This document shows, piece after piece, positions 34,401 to 42,082 of a stretch of 64,000 nt of DNA (its first letter is position 1; each line of letters begins with the position of its first letter). Under the pieces are notes generated by a model that did not search any database, was not told the origin of the DNA, and worked only from the letters and a program-made list of their open reading frames with translations. The position numbers were made by a program, and so were the translations under genes. Location of the stretch: contig NC_063995.1 of the NCBI RefSeq assembly GCF_932276165.1, positions 8,618,001 through 8,682,000 on the forward strand, written 5' to 3'. This DNA is from Plutella xylostella. Lineage: Eukaryota > Arthropoda > Insecta > Lepidoptera > Plutellidae.

Positions 34401-37400
34401 CCCTGCCAGCTGCTCAAGTGCCTCGACGACAAACACAATTGGGACCGCAGCACCGACCTCAAGATACATTTGAAGAACTACTTCCTGCAATTGCTCGTCG
34501 GGGAAATGGAAATCGCAATCGCTGCGTCCATTGAAATGTATCATGCTAAGGTTTGGGATCACACTATTTGCACCAAAAACAAAAGAATAACACCATAAAT
34601 GCTGACCATACTCATTTCAGGCCAAATTCATATTTTATTCCTCGTCCAGCAACTATGGTCTACTTATCTGATGTAGACATTCAACATTATTATCCTCCTG
34701 CCAGTGGATCGGCGCGTGCTGCGCGGACCGCGGCCCGCCGTGCCCCACGTCGTGCCAGGCGCTGGAGGCGCGCGCCCGGGAGCTGGCCGAGGAGCTGATG
34801 AAGCAGCAGTCCGCCGCCTCCCAGTACAGCTGTGACCCCTGCCGCTGCGACACCCGGGGTGAGCGCCGCTAGTGACTAGTGGAGCTAGAAATTATGTAGA
34901 GCATATATTTTAGTTCAATCATCTTCAGCACATTCTTAGATCGATCCGTCTTATATAGCACTCAATTTTCCTGTTTATAGTCTTTCATATAGTACTGCTA
35001 CCATACAACTACCACATACTAGCCATCAGCATCACTTATCCGTCAAAAATCTAACAGAAGAATCATACATCTGATAAATGTTTGACAAATAAACTACCCT
35101 GTACACATTTCAGTGTACACTTGCCAAGTGCAGCCGCAGACCCGGAGCCAGGGCACAGGCGGCGGCGGCGGCGGGCCGGGCGGGGCCTCGCGCTGGCGCA
35201 GGACTCTCAACCACGTCACGCTGCTGCGCTCACAGATCGAGGATCTCAAGAGGGTACAGTTCGGACCAAACAACTTGATAGTTCCTGAGGTTGTCTCCTA
35301 TTATACTTTGTTCTGTGTCAAACAGGTCATACTAACCAACTGTCAATCTTTGAAATAATGAATAGGCGGTTTGTTAGTTTGATGTGCATTCGCTGCCAAC
35401 TTCAGAACTATCAAGCTGTTTGAACCGAACTGTACCACCGTGTTTGATCTAGATAGATAATACTTTATTGCACAAACACAGAAATTACAATAGAATTATG
35501 CACGACTAGTTACTCGGTATGTAACAAACTGGAGTTTGACTAGGGTTTGTCATCGTGGTGAAAGATTAGCCAATCAGATTAGCCGCAGACGTCACGGCTA
35601 CGTCAGTCGAGGAGGCCCCTTTTAAGCACGATATTTGATATAAAATAAACATTTGTTACTGATGAGGTCACATGACTTGCGTAGTCAATTTGATTTATTA
35701 CTGATTCCAGGAATCAATTAAAAAGACGGACTTAAGTTTAATGGAACAAAAGATTGTGAAATTAGTTCAGCGTGCTTCGGTTCGTATATGTATACGTTTG
35801 TCTCCTTTTAGAAATATTTTTAAAATAAGTAATGAGATTTCATTAAGTATATCAGATTCACTGATAATAATGTGGTATACTTATGTGCCAAATTAAACTA
35901 AGTTTTTTAAAAATACCAACGTACTAAAGGACCTTTTATTTTAGGGTCCTAATCGAGCATTTACCACTTTCAATAAGGAAAGTAAGGAGCTGAAACGAAA
36001 TTTGGTATGTAATTGTATTGGTAAACTCACCACTTTCCAGTTAATCGCGTAACATTATTTGTATACGGATTTCTGCTTTTGTAGCGATGCGAATTAGAAC
36101 ATGACAAGATTGAAGCTGAAGGGAACACGCGAGACGCAAAGAAACATTCAGTGAAAATGGATAAACCAAAATATCAGGTATGTCTCATTATAATTCAATT
36201 TACACAAACATTTATTTAAAAATTAAGGCAATCATCCAATTTGTCATTTTAAGTAAAAAGTATTCGGAAAATTATACTATTTCATATTTATATATACCTA
36301 TATTTTTCAGGCGAAAAGTTCCAAAGAAATCAGAAATGTGAAAGTAAAGTTGAATCGGTGTGACACAAATGAACAAATAGTAAAATTCAATGAGTTTAAT
36401 AAAGCGAGTATGTTAAAGAATCTACAGGTAGAATGTGGTGGTTCTAAACGTAGAAAATCTATGAATCAATGTAAAATGGGTGGGAAGAAACCGGTTACCG
36501 TAAATATGTGTTACACCGTGGAGAAAGATGATCGTACCTTGATGGAAGCCCAGCCTAACATTCCTTCAGATGAAGATGACATACCAGTATGTGAAACAAC
36601 AACAATAAATACAGAATCAAACATATCTTATAATGCTACAAATACAATAGAAGCAAACTTACATAGAACTGAATCACAGGAAAGAAAACTATGTGACGAT
36701 TCATGTGTTTGCTTCAATAAAATACCGGCTAGTGTGTCAATAAATGAAGTATTAAAATCTTTGTCATATCTACGAAAAAATATAAATGCACATGTCGATG
36801 ACACTAACGATGACTTTCAAGAAACGTTAAAAACACAATTAGCTAGAAAACAGAATGATCAAATTACTCTAAAAAGATCAGAAAGAGACGATTGCGATTT
36901 TAATAGTAATACTGTTTCAATATTGCCTATAAACCATAAAGATAATATTAAATCTGTTAGTGATTCAAAAGAAATCGTACTGAAATGCAATACTGGCTCT
37001 ATTTCCTTGAAAATTCCATCTGAGATACCTGAAAAAGACATACTAGAAAACGAACGTTTTAATTTAAAGCTACCTACGAATGAATCAGTTCGTTTAGCGA
37101 CTTTTGATGTTCATAGTTCAAAGGAAATAAATAATCAATTACACCTGGACACTTTGAATGAATTTGCTGTTCCATTGATAAAAGTGAGCAACCAAAAAAA
37201 ATACCAGACCGATTCGAATAACTTTTTAAAAGTTTTAAGTCCAATGTCAATCCTTTCTGAAAAATCTAAATATGTTTCAAAAAATAATATAAACAAGTCT
37301 GAGAACATTACAAGTAAGTCACATGAATCCGGTAAGAAGAATGTAACTTCGAGTGACGAGGATATGCTTCCAAACTTCGAAACACAAAATGAAATTCAAG

Positions 37401-40171
37401 AAAACCCACCTACAAGTATTTGTAGCGAGAAAAACAGTAATGCTATAACAAGCTTGATTGATTCGACGAATAAAATGCGCCAGATAGTTAACTGTGTAAG
37501 TAATAGAAGCAATAGGCATTCAGATGGGTCCCAAAGAAAAAGAAATATGGAATCTGATTTTAATCTTAACATTGTTAATCAGGATAGAATATTTGGAATT
37601 ACTATGGAAAATAATTATACAGAAAGAAATCAGGCAGCACCGACATTAGATGATGTAACCCACAGTATTGATGGAGTAGCAAATAAGATAGTTGATGATG
37701 ATTATTCAATACCGAATTTTGATACAAACGTTACTGAAGAAAAATCCGCTAATGTTAAGTTTTCAACGGAAAGTAATTTAGACGAGTCGGGGAAGCAAAA
37801 AATCAAGAATATTGATAAAAATGGAATCTCAAAGGGGATTTCTGCTAAACCTTTGTTTACAAACAACGAAAGTAATTATAAAGGTAATAAAAATGATAAA
37901 GTTTGTGGAACAGAATCAGAATACATGGGTGAAATAAATTTAGATAAGAGCATAGAACATAACTGTAGGTGTGGAGCTGACTATGATTTTAAATGTATAA
38001 ATTCAAAACTAATAAATGCTACTAATTGCAAATGTGAGTATGAAAAACAATCTAAAATAGATTATGTTAAAAATTCTACCGCAAATGAGGTACTTTTGGA
38101 TAACTTACCTGTTAACCCATTTGTTTCTTTGAGTGCACCAAATAAATTACCAGAAACCGTTACCATCGATGACATAAATTACAACATTAAAATGAATGAA
38201 AATAACAGCATTAAGGAAACAATATACGATGTTATAAGAAAATCTAATTTGTTTCCGTCTAACTATGATTATGATGTTAATTTTTTGGGCGTTACATTAA
38301 AGAACGACAAATGTTTAAAACCATTTAAAACTGAGGTATTGGATAGTTATAGAGTAAATTCTGGAAGTGATAATAATAAAAAATACAGTAAAATGGTTCC
38401 TTTTAGTAATAAAAAATGCACTCATAATGTCATAAACAAGGCCGTTGTAACCGATATAACTTCAAATTCAAATGAGAATAAAACTTGTAATTGCAATCAA
38501 AACCTTAAAGAAATTGAAGGAATGGTTGATAGAATATTTTTACCATACAAAAGAACCAAGCAGACTAAAGATGAAGCTCTAGACACCCAAAGCCTAATGA
38601 GAGAATTTGAAGTATACTCTCGTAAAGATGAGCCATGCGTTTGTTGTGATAACAATTTCTTAAAAGAAGAATCTGAAAACTTGGAAGTTAATACTTATGA
38701 ATTAATAAGAGAACATTTAAAGAAAAAAATACAAGAGTTTACAAGGAATGTTAATTACGAATCTAATCGATCATGTATTTCAAAAGATGAAGAAGAAAAG
38801 TTATTGACATCCATTTTACATAATGTTCAAGAAGTTATATTCAAAAACACTAATAGCATAACTTGCAGGTGTAATACAGAGATGCAAATGGAACATAGTT
38901 GGAACAGAGCCTATATCCTATTGCAAGAATATTTAAAAACAAAAATTCAAAGAGTTCAGTGTTCCTGCTCTACCACAGTAGAAAATGATCGTAATAGTCT
39001 GAATGATATTTTAAACAAAGTAAATAAACATATAGATAACGACTTTGAACGGCTTAAAAAACGTTGCAAGTCAGAATCACCAAAGCAAAATATTGAACAT
39101 ACTCCTATAAAATTAGAGAAAGACAATATTAGTCAAACATCTAAGGTTATCGCGAAAGACTGTAATACTACTGATGTAAGTGCTAAAATAATTCAAAATG
39201 CAATCGATGAAACAACTCAAAAGTCTTTTGTGAAGTGTGATGTCCCATCTCAAGTATCGAGGTATTTTGATGCCCAAAACAAAGGATGTGATGCATTAGT
39301 TTTAACAGTTACTGATAATGGGAACCAAAGCAGTCTTGAGTTTGGATCACAGGAAAAAGAACGTGGTAGTACCTTTTTTGAATGTTTATGTGCCTATGAT
39401 AACAGTACTCAACCAAATCACGAAGATAAATCCCATGTTATTAAAAAAGAAACTGATAAGTTTGAAAGTAACCGGCATTGTACCGAAATTATTGGTGATA
39501 ATATAGACCGAGCTTTAGCCCTACCTTATGTAGGTTGTACTATTGAATGCTCTTGTGATAAACCACTCAGTCAATGCGATTGTGCTAAATGTGTTCTCCG
39601 GAATAATAATGATAAAACTTCTACCTTATACAATCACTACTTAGATAAATCACTTCCACAAAATGTAGCTTATATTATGGATAATGCATTAAATCCTACT
39701 GATAAAAGAAATGTTAATGATTTATTTCATGATGAACAATTTTGTAAACAAGAGTACAAAGCAATTGCTACCGAGGTTAAAAGCGTACAGTATGTTTGTA
39801 ACACAAGACGTAACACGATGACTAGTGTGAGTAGTCCAGAAACTATGATACTAAAAGATTCTAGTAGTATTAATAGAAGAAAAAAACTAACGACTAACAC
39901 ATTTGTTCAGAATGTTTTTGGTAGTAGTCCCAGTGCCGTTGGTGATTTACCGCTTTTAGAGAACGTGGAAAGTGTTCCTGGTGATCCTTTATATTTCCCG
40001 ATAGGCTGTGAACTATCTGAGGTTGCTTCTCAGAATTGTGATTGTAAAACTGTTCCAATATGCCACGTCAAGATGTTAGTCGAAGATATTGAAAATAGAT
40101 TAGCAGACTGTAAATGTGTTTGTGACTCTCTGATTCCTAAAGTATGCCCAGTACATTCTTTCTGCAACTAA
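26638..40171 (+). CDS. Large coiled-coil protein with Cys-x-Cys repeats, 2,097 aa, 16 exons
   Basis: Exons: 26638-26673, 26774-26905, 29469-29614, 29939-30371, 30533-30820, 30947-31183, 31311-31496, 33402-33533, 33948-34062, 34339-34550, 34705-34858, 35114-35253, 35711-35779, 35945-36004, 36085-36177 and 36311-40171. Total 6,294 nt with stop; all phases join. I do not recognise the family. Visible parts: Gly-rich start, alpha-helical/coiled-coil segments at about residues 250-530, a Cys-rich middle (ECRC, CYC, ACC, CDPCRC), and a 1,286-residue AT-rich last exon with at least ten CxC motifs. There is no signal peptide or membrane segment, so it is probably intracellular. The pattern suggests a structural or scaffold protein with metal-binding or disulfide motifs; that is inference. 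The ATG at 26638 is the first that fits, but further upstream exons are possible. Confidence 0.8.
26985..27310 (-). pseudogene. C-terminal end of an RTE-type LINE ORF2 with ATG-repeat tail
   Basis: Minus-strand translation gives KKWSWIGHTLRR, KRKRGRPKTTWRRTV, MAQDRSEWKSTLRALCP and a stop, the usual C-terminus of RTE-like reverse-transcriptase proteins in insects. A CATCATCAT run (26986-27007) is the 3' tail read in reverse. The 5' part is missing. It lies in intron 2 of gene B. Confidence 0.8.
27360..27500 (-). mobile_element. Diverged MINE-1/Helitron-like fragment
   Basis: It contains the terminus ctagctattctcgcgagctt followed by cgcttcgcc and a weakened ggataaacat block, as in the fuller copies nearby. 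The microsatellite end is missing. Confidence 0.5.
27621..27834 (+). mobile_element. MINE-1/Helitron-like element with GTCT microsatellite
   Basis: It begins TCCTAACTAATATTATAAATG, has a run of GTCT units, then TTTCACGCCAAAACTACTG, and ends GCTCGCGGGCACAGCTAGTA. This is the microsatellite-associated Helitron-like family common in Lepidoptera; the name is from memory of the family's features. Confidence 0.7.
27839..28908. repeat. 1,070-bp foldback element, arms of about 495 bp
   Basis: The left arm (27839-28335) and right arm (28415-28908) are near-perfect inverted copies around a 79-base loop. The ends read CAGGGTTATTGGTTAGTAG. There is no coding capacity. Its transcript would form a long hairpin. 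The superfamily is not recognised. Confidence 0.85.
28909..29191 (-). mobile_element. MINE-1/Helitron-like element, mirror copy, with nested poly(T) fragment
   Basis: This is the reverse complement of the element at 27621-27834. At 29104-29145 its AGAC repeat is interrupted by a run of about 22 T plus ctaaatgaaaactatttacg, the inverted 3' end of the retroposon family at 10787-10896. Confidence 0.7.
29209..29425 (-). mobile_element. MINE-1/Helitron-like element, third local copy
   Basis: It runs from ACTAGCTGTGCCCGCGAG to TTAGTTAGGATTAGG and is very close in sequence to the preceding copy, with a shorter AGAC run. It ends about 45 bases before exon 3 of gene B. Confidence 0.7.
31521..31741 (+). 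mobile_element. MINE-1/Helitron-like element lacking the GTCT run
   Basis: It starts CCTACTAATATTATAAATGC, only 24 bases after exon 7 of gene B, and ends GAAGCTCGCGGGAACAGCTAGT. The microsatellite is reduced to a few GTGTATGT units. Confidence 0.65.
31742..33265 (+). other. Rest of intron 7 of gene B
   Basis: AT-rich, non-coding. Apart from the 217-bp MITE at 32556-32772 I see nothing I can name. An 89-codon frame at 32273-32545 has a hydrophobic run but no support as a gene. Confidence 0.5.
32556..32772. mobile_element. 217-bp foldback MITE, copy 2
   Basis: Its 53-bp terminal inverted repeats are a perfect match to each other. It is about 97 percent identical by eye to the copy at 19513-19729, and has the same length. 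Confidence 0.8.
33266..33380. mobile_element. Short MITE ending 20 bp before a splice acceptor
   Basis: The ends TACCACAAAAA and TTTTTGTGGTA are inverted. The similarity continues inward (CAGTATTTAACAGATGTTTA against CTGTTTAACAAGTGTTTAAA, inverted). It stops about 20 bases short of exon 8 of gene B, so it now makes up most of the region where the branch point should be. Confidence 0.55.
33402..36177 (+). CDS. Gene B exons 8-15: coiled coil followed by a Cys-rich module (residues 487-811)
   Basis: Exon 8 (LEQLRKKKEQTEKALGECK) continues the coiled coil. Exons 9-12 carry AECRCQL, VVCYCPP, a compact helical segment (LLHSLFGGLQEELG, IHLKNYFLQLLVGEMEIAIA), then WIGACCADRGPPCPTSCQ and CDPCRC. The exon 9 donor is uncertain. 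The gt at 34063 keeps frame as PLAKLLHS; a GC donor at 34059 joined to the acceptor at 34340 would also keep frame. Exon 11 starts at 34705; the better-looking acceptor before 34621 leads to an in-frame TGA and was not used. Confidence 0.75.
35445..35530 (-). mobile_element. LINE 3'-end fragment
   Basis: On the minus strand it reads TTTGTGCAATAAAGTATTAT followed by CTATCTAGATC, like the 3' terminus of insect non-LTR elements. Only the end is present. It lies in intron 12 of gene B. Confidence 0.4.
36311..40171 (+). CDS. Gene B last exon: 1,286-residue AT-rich tail with CxC motifs
   Basis: One uninterrupted 3.86 kb reading frame, rich in Asn, Lys, Ser and Asp. CxC-type motifs include SCVC (about residue 943), CRC and CKC (1364, 1385), CNC (1537), CVCC (1587), CRC (1664), CSCS (1695), CLC (1837), CSC/CDC (1891, 1901), CDC (2054) and CKCVC (2079), ending CPVHSFCN. 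Two similar helices, YELIREHLKKKIQEF (about 1605) and YILLQEYLKTKIQRV (about 1678), suggest an internal repeat. A short acidic motif with the form DEDxxPxFET recurs at about residues 885, 1160 and 1280. Codon composition differs sharply from the GC-rich upstream exons. Confidence 0.9.
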   Translation, partial: AKSSKEIRNVKVKLNRCDTNEQIVKFNEFNKASMLKNLQVECGGSKRRKSMNQCKMGGKKPVTVNMCYTVEKDDRTLMEAQPNIPSDEDDIPVCETTTINTESNISYNATNTIEANLHRTESQERKLCDDSCVCFNKIPASVSINEVLKSLSYLRKNINAHVDDTNDDFQETLKTQLARKQNDQITLKRSERDDCDFNSNTVSILPINHKDNIKSVSDSKEIVLKCNTGSISLKIPSEIPEKDILENERFNLKLPTNESVRLATFDVHSSKEINNQLHLDTLNEFAVPLIKVSNQKKYQTDSNNFLKVLSPMSILSEKSKYVSKNNINKSENITSKSHESGKKNVTSSDEDMLPNFETQNEIQENPPTSICSEKNSNAITSLIDSTNKMRQIVNCVSNRSNRHSDGSQRKRNMESDFNLNIVNQDRIFGITMENNYTERNQAAPTLDDVTHSIDGVANKIVDDDYSIPNFDTNVTEEKSANVKFSTESNLDESGKQKIKNIDKNGISKGISAKPLFTNNESNYKGNKNDKVCGTESEYMGEINLDKSIEHNCRCGADYDFKCINSKLINATNCKCEYEKQSKIDYVKNSTANEVLLDNLPVNPFVSLSAPNKLPETVTIDDINYNIKMNENNSIKETIYDVIRKSNLFPSNYDYDVNFLGVTLKNDKCLKPFKTEVLDSYRVNSGSDNNKKYSKMVPFSNKKCTHNVINKAVVTDITSNSNENKTCNCNQNLKEIEGMVDRIFLPYKRTKQTKDEALDTQSLMREFEVYSRKDEPCVCCDNNFLKEESENLEVNTYELIREHLKKKIQEFTRNVNYESNRSCISKDEEEKLLTSILHNVQEVIFKNTNSITCRCNTEMQMEHSWNRAYILLQEYLKTKIQRVQCSCSTTVENDRNSLNDILNKVNKHIDNDFERLKKRCKSESPKQNIEHTPIKLEKDNISQTSKVIAKDCNTTDVSAKIIQNAIDETTQKSFVKCDVPSQVSRYFDAQNKGCDALVLTVTDNGNQSSLEFGSQEKERGSTFFECLCAYDNSTQPNHEDKSHVIKKETDKFESNRHCTEIIGDNIDRALALPYVGCTIECSCDKPLSQCDCAKCVLRNNNDKTSTLYNHYLDKSLPQNVAYIMDNALNPTDKRNVNDLFHDEQFCKQEYKAIATEVKSVQYVCNTRRNTMTSVSSPETMILKDSSSINRRKKLTTNTFVQNVFGSSPSAVGDLPLLENVESVPGDPLYFPIGCELSEVASQNCDCKTVPICHVKMLVEDIENRLADCKCVCDSLIPKVCPVHSFCN

Positions 40172-40671
40172 ATTACTGTAATGATTATTTTGACAATATG
40201 CTTTTTCATTGATATTTATGTAATTTTAGGGACGTTTTTGGTGTGTTACCTTACTTATTTAATTACGTAAGTAATCGTTAAAATATGTGCGGTAGTAAAA
40301 ATATGAAACCTTAATTAAAATCGTAACCGTATTATTATATTAAAAGCTTGTTTCATTGTACCTATACTTAGATACTTAGTACTTATAGTAAGTGCCAGGT
40401 ATTCTAGGTAACGGAGGTCTAGATATACATTTGAAACTCAAAATGCAAAGTTGAATGAAGGAACTTTAACTAACATCGACCTTATCGAGCGTTTGTAAGG
40501 CCCAACCGCTCTAGAAAATGTCACCCTCGCGTTATCTGTAATAATTTGTAATGAATTAAAACCAACGCGCGGGTGTCATTTTGCAAAGTATTTTTATCAT
40601 TGTCAGTTATTTACTTATAGTTAAATATAATTATAATTTTATAAAAAACCGATTGATACTATATTTATATA

Positions 40672-40722
<51 letters not shown>

Positions 40723-40774
40723 TACCTATGTCCTTGTCAATGCTGAGGGACGTCAGGATGGATGTATGTATGTA
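40172..40774 (+). other. 3' flank of gene B with TA microsatellite
   Basis: An ATTAAA variant poly(A) signal lies at 40314-40319, about 145 bases after the stop. A TA repeat of roughly 20 units is at 40674-40719. No gene is visible. Confidence 0.45.
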
Positions 40775-41511
40775 CGTAGGTGGTCTGAAAAGTTTCCGAC
40801 CTCAACGTGAAGATGGCAACACACATCAATTAAAGTCAGGGAATGTAACTGTGCATCTTTTGACAGCAACACTTCAAAGTTTCAGCCATTTTTGACGCGT
40901 GGTTTTTATTTTACAGTCGTTTGAGTGAGTCGAAGTGAGCATTTCTGTGAAAATTGAAAAAATCGAGTATCGAGCTGTCTAAAAATATTAGTTTTTGAAA
41001 GGGAATACCCCTACGCAAATCAAAGATGACTTAAATTCTGTGTACGGGGACTCTTCACCGTCATTTACCACTGTAAAATTTTGGGCAGCCGAATTTAAAC
41101 GTGGCCGTAAGAGCTTCGGAGATGATGAACGTTCGGGACGTCCAAAAACTGTAACTACTGACGATAACATCGCTAAAGTTCTCCAAATGGTGTTAGACGA
41201 CCGCCGAATTAAAGTGAGAGAGATAGCAGAGGCAATTAAAATGTCCAGAAAACGTGTTTATCACATATTAAATCAAGATTTAGGCATGAGAAGGCTGTCC
41301 GCGCGTTGGCTGCCGCGTTTGCTAACTTCAGACCAACGACGTGTTCGAATGAACATTTCCAATGCTCTGTTGGCGCAGTTTAGGCGCACTAAATCCGTGT
41401 TTTGGCGCCGCCTAATTACTGTTTTACAGGCTATGTAGAAGAATAAAAAAAAAATTTAAGAAAAAAAATCTTGTATCTATGTTAGGTCGGAAACTTTTCA
41501 GACCACCCACG
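40775..41511 (+). mobile_element. Deleted mariner element (737 bp)
   Basis: The terminal inverted repeats read CGTrGGTGGTCTGAAAAGTT and onward for about 28 bp, with TA at each border (40773-40774 and 41512-41513). The interior keeps only the N-terminal part of a mariner transposase. It lies between genes B and C. Confidence 0.85.
40952..41438 (+). pseudogene. Mariner transposase, DNA-binding part only
   Basis: The frame carries IEYRAV, stop, KY, stop, FLKGNTPTQIKDDLNSVYG, then FKRGRKSFGDDERSGRPK and a second HTH (IKVREIAEAIKMSRKRVYHI), as in mariner transposases. The start codon is lost, two stops are present, and the sequence jumps from about RRTKSVFWRRLITV to the end with no DDD catalytic domain. 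It cannot encode an active enzyme. Confidence 0.85.
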
Positions 41512-42082
41512 TATGTCCTTAAATAAAGGTAATACGGTCTTTAAAAAATAATTAGGATCAGCTGTCTTGCAGTGGCGCACGTTAGTGGAGACCTTCTGCA
41601 CCTCTGGTGTGCCATAGGACTGCAACAACAACAGTTGTCGTGCAATCGGCACCGTCGTATAAGTCGTGGCTCGCGAAGCAGCGCTACGAATTTTTCGTGA
41701 TATAGAGTGACACTCCAGTCGTATTTGACGACCGAACGTGAAACCCTGTATAAGGAGTTGGTATTATTATATTTTGCGGGACGCCACAAGGCATGCCTCG
41801 TCCCATAGACAAAAATGAAAACGATCACGTAAGGTTTCGTGCGGCCGCACTGAAACATATTACGCTCATCTTGTTTGTATCGATGATAATGACTGTGTAA
41901 TAAATTGTTACCGATAACAAATCAAGCGCCGCTACTTAACAGGAGCGATTATTAAATATTGACTGTTGAGTGAGACGGACGTTTGTTGTGCAACCTGTCC
42001 TGTAAAGTGTTGCTTGGAGATACTATTGTATGGGTATTAGGTGTGTAGGCGCAGTTCAGTGGTGCAAACTACATGTGTCGAA

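Noticed and set aside
34621..34704. Acceptor-like ctcatttcag before 34621 as the start of gene B exon 11
   Set aside because: In the phase required by exon 10 it runs into TGA after 16 codons; the acceptor before 34705 keeps the frame open and yields a Cys-rich segment fitting the neighbours.
40995..41438. Functional mariner transposase gene
   Set aside because: No start codon, two upstream stops and no catalytic domain.
41541..41858. 105-codon minus-strand ORF upstream of gene C
   Set aside because: Composition is erratic, with no family features; lies in the probable promoter/leader region of gene C.
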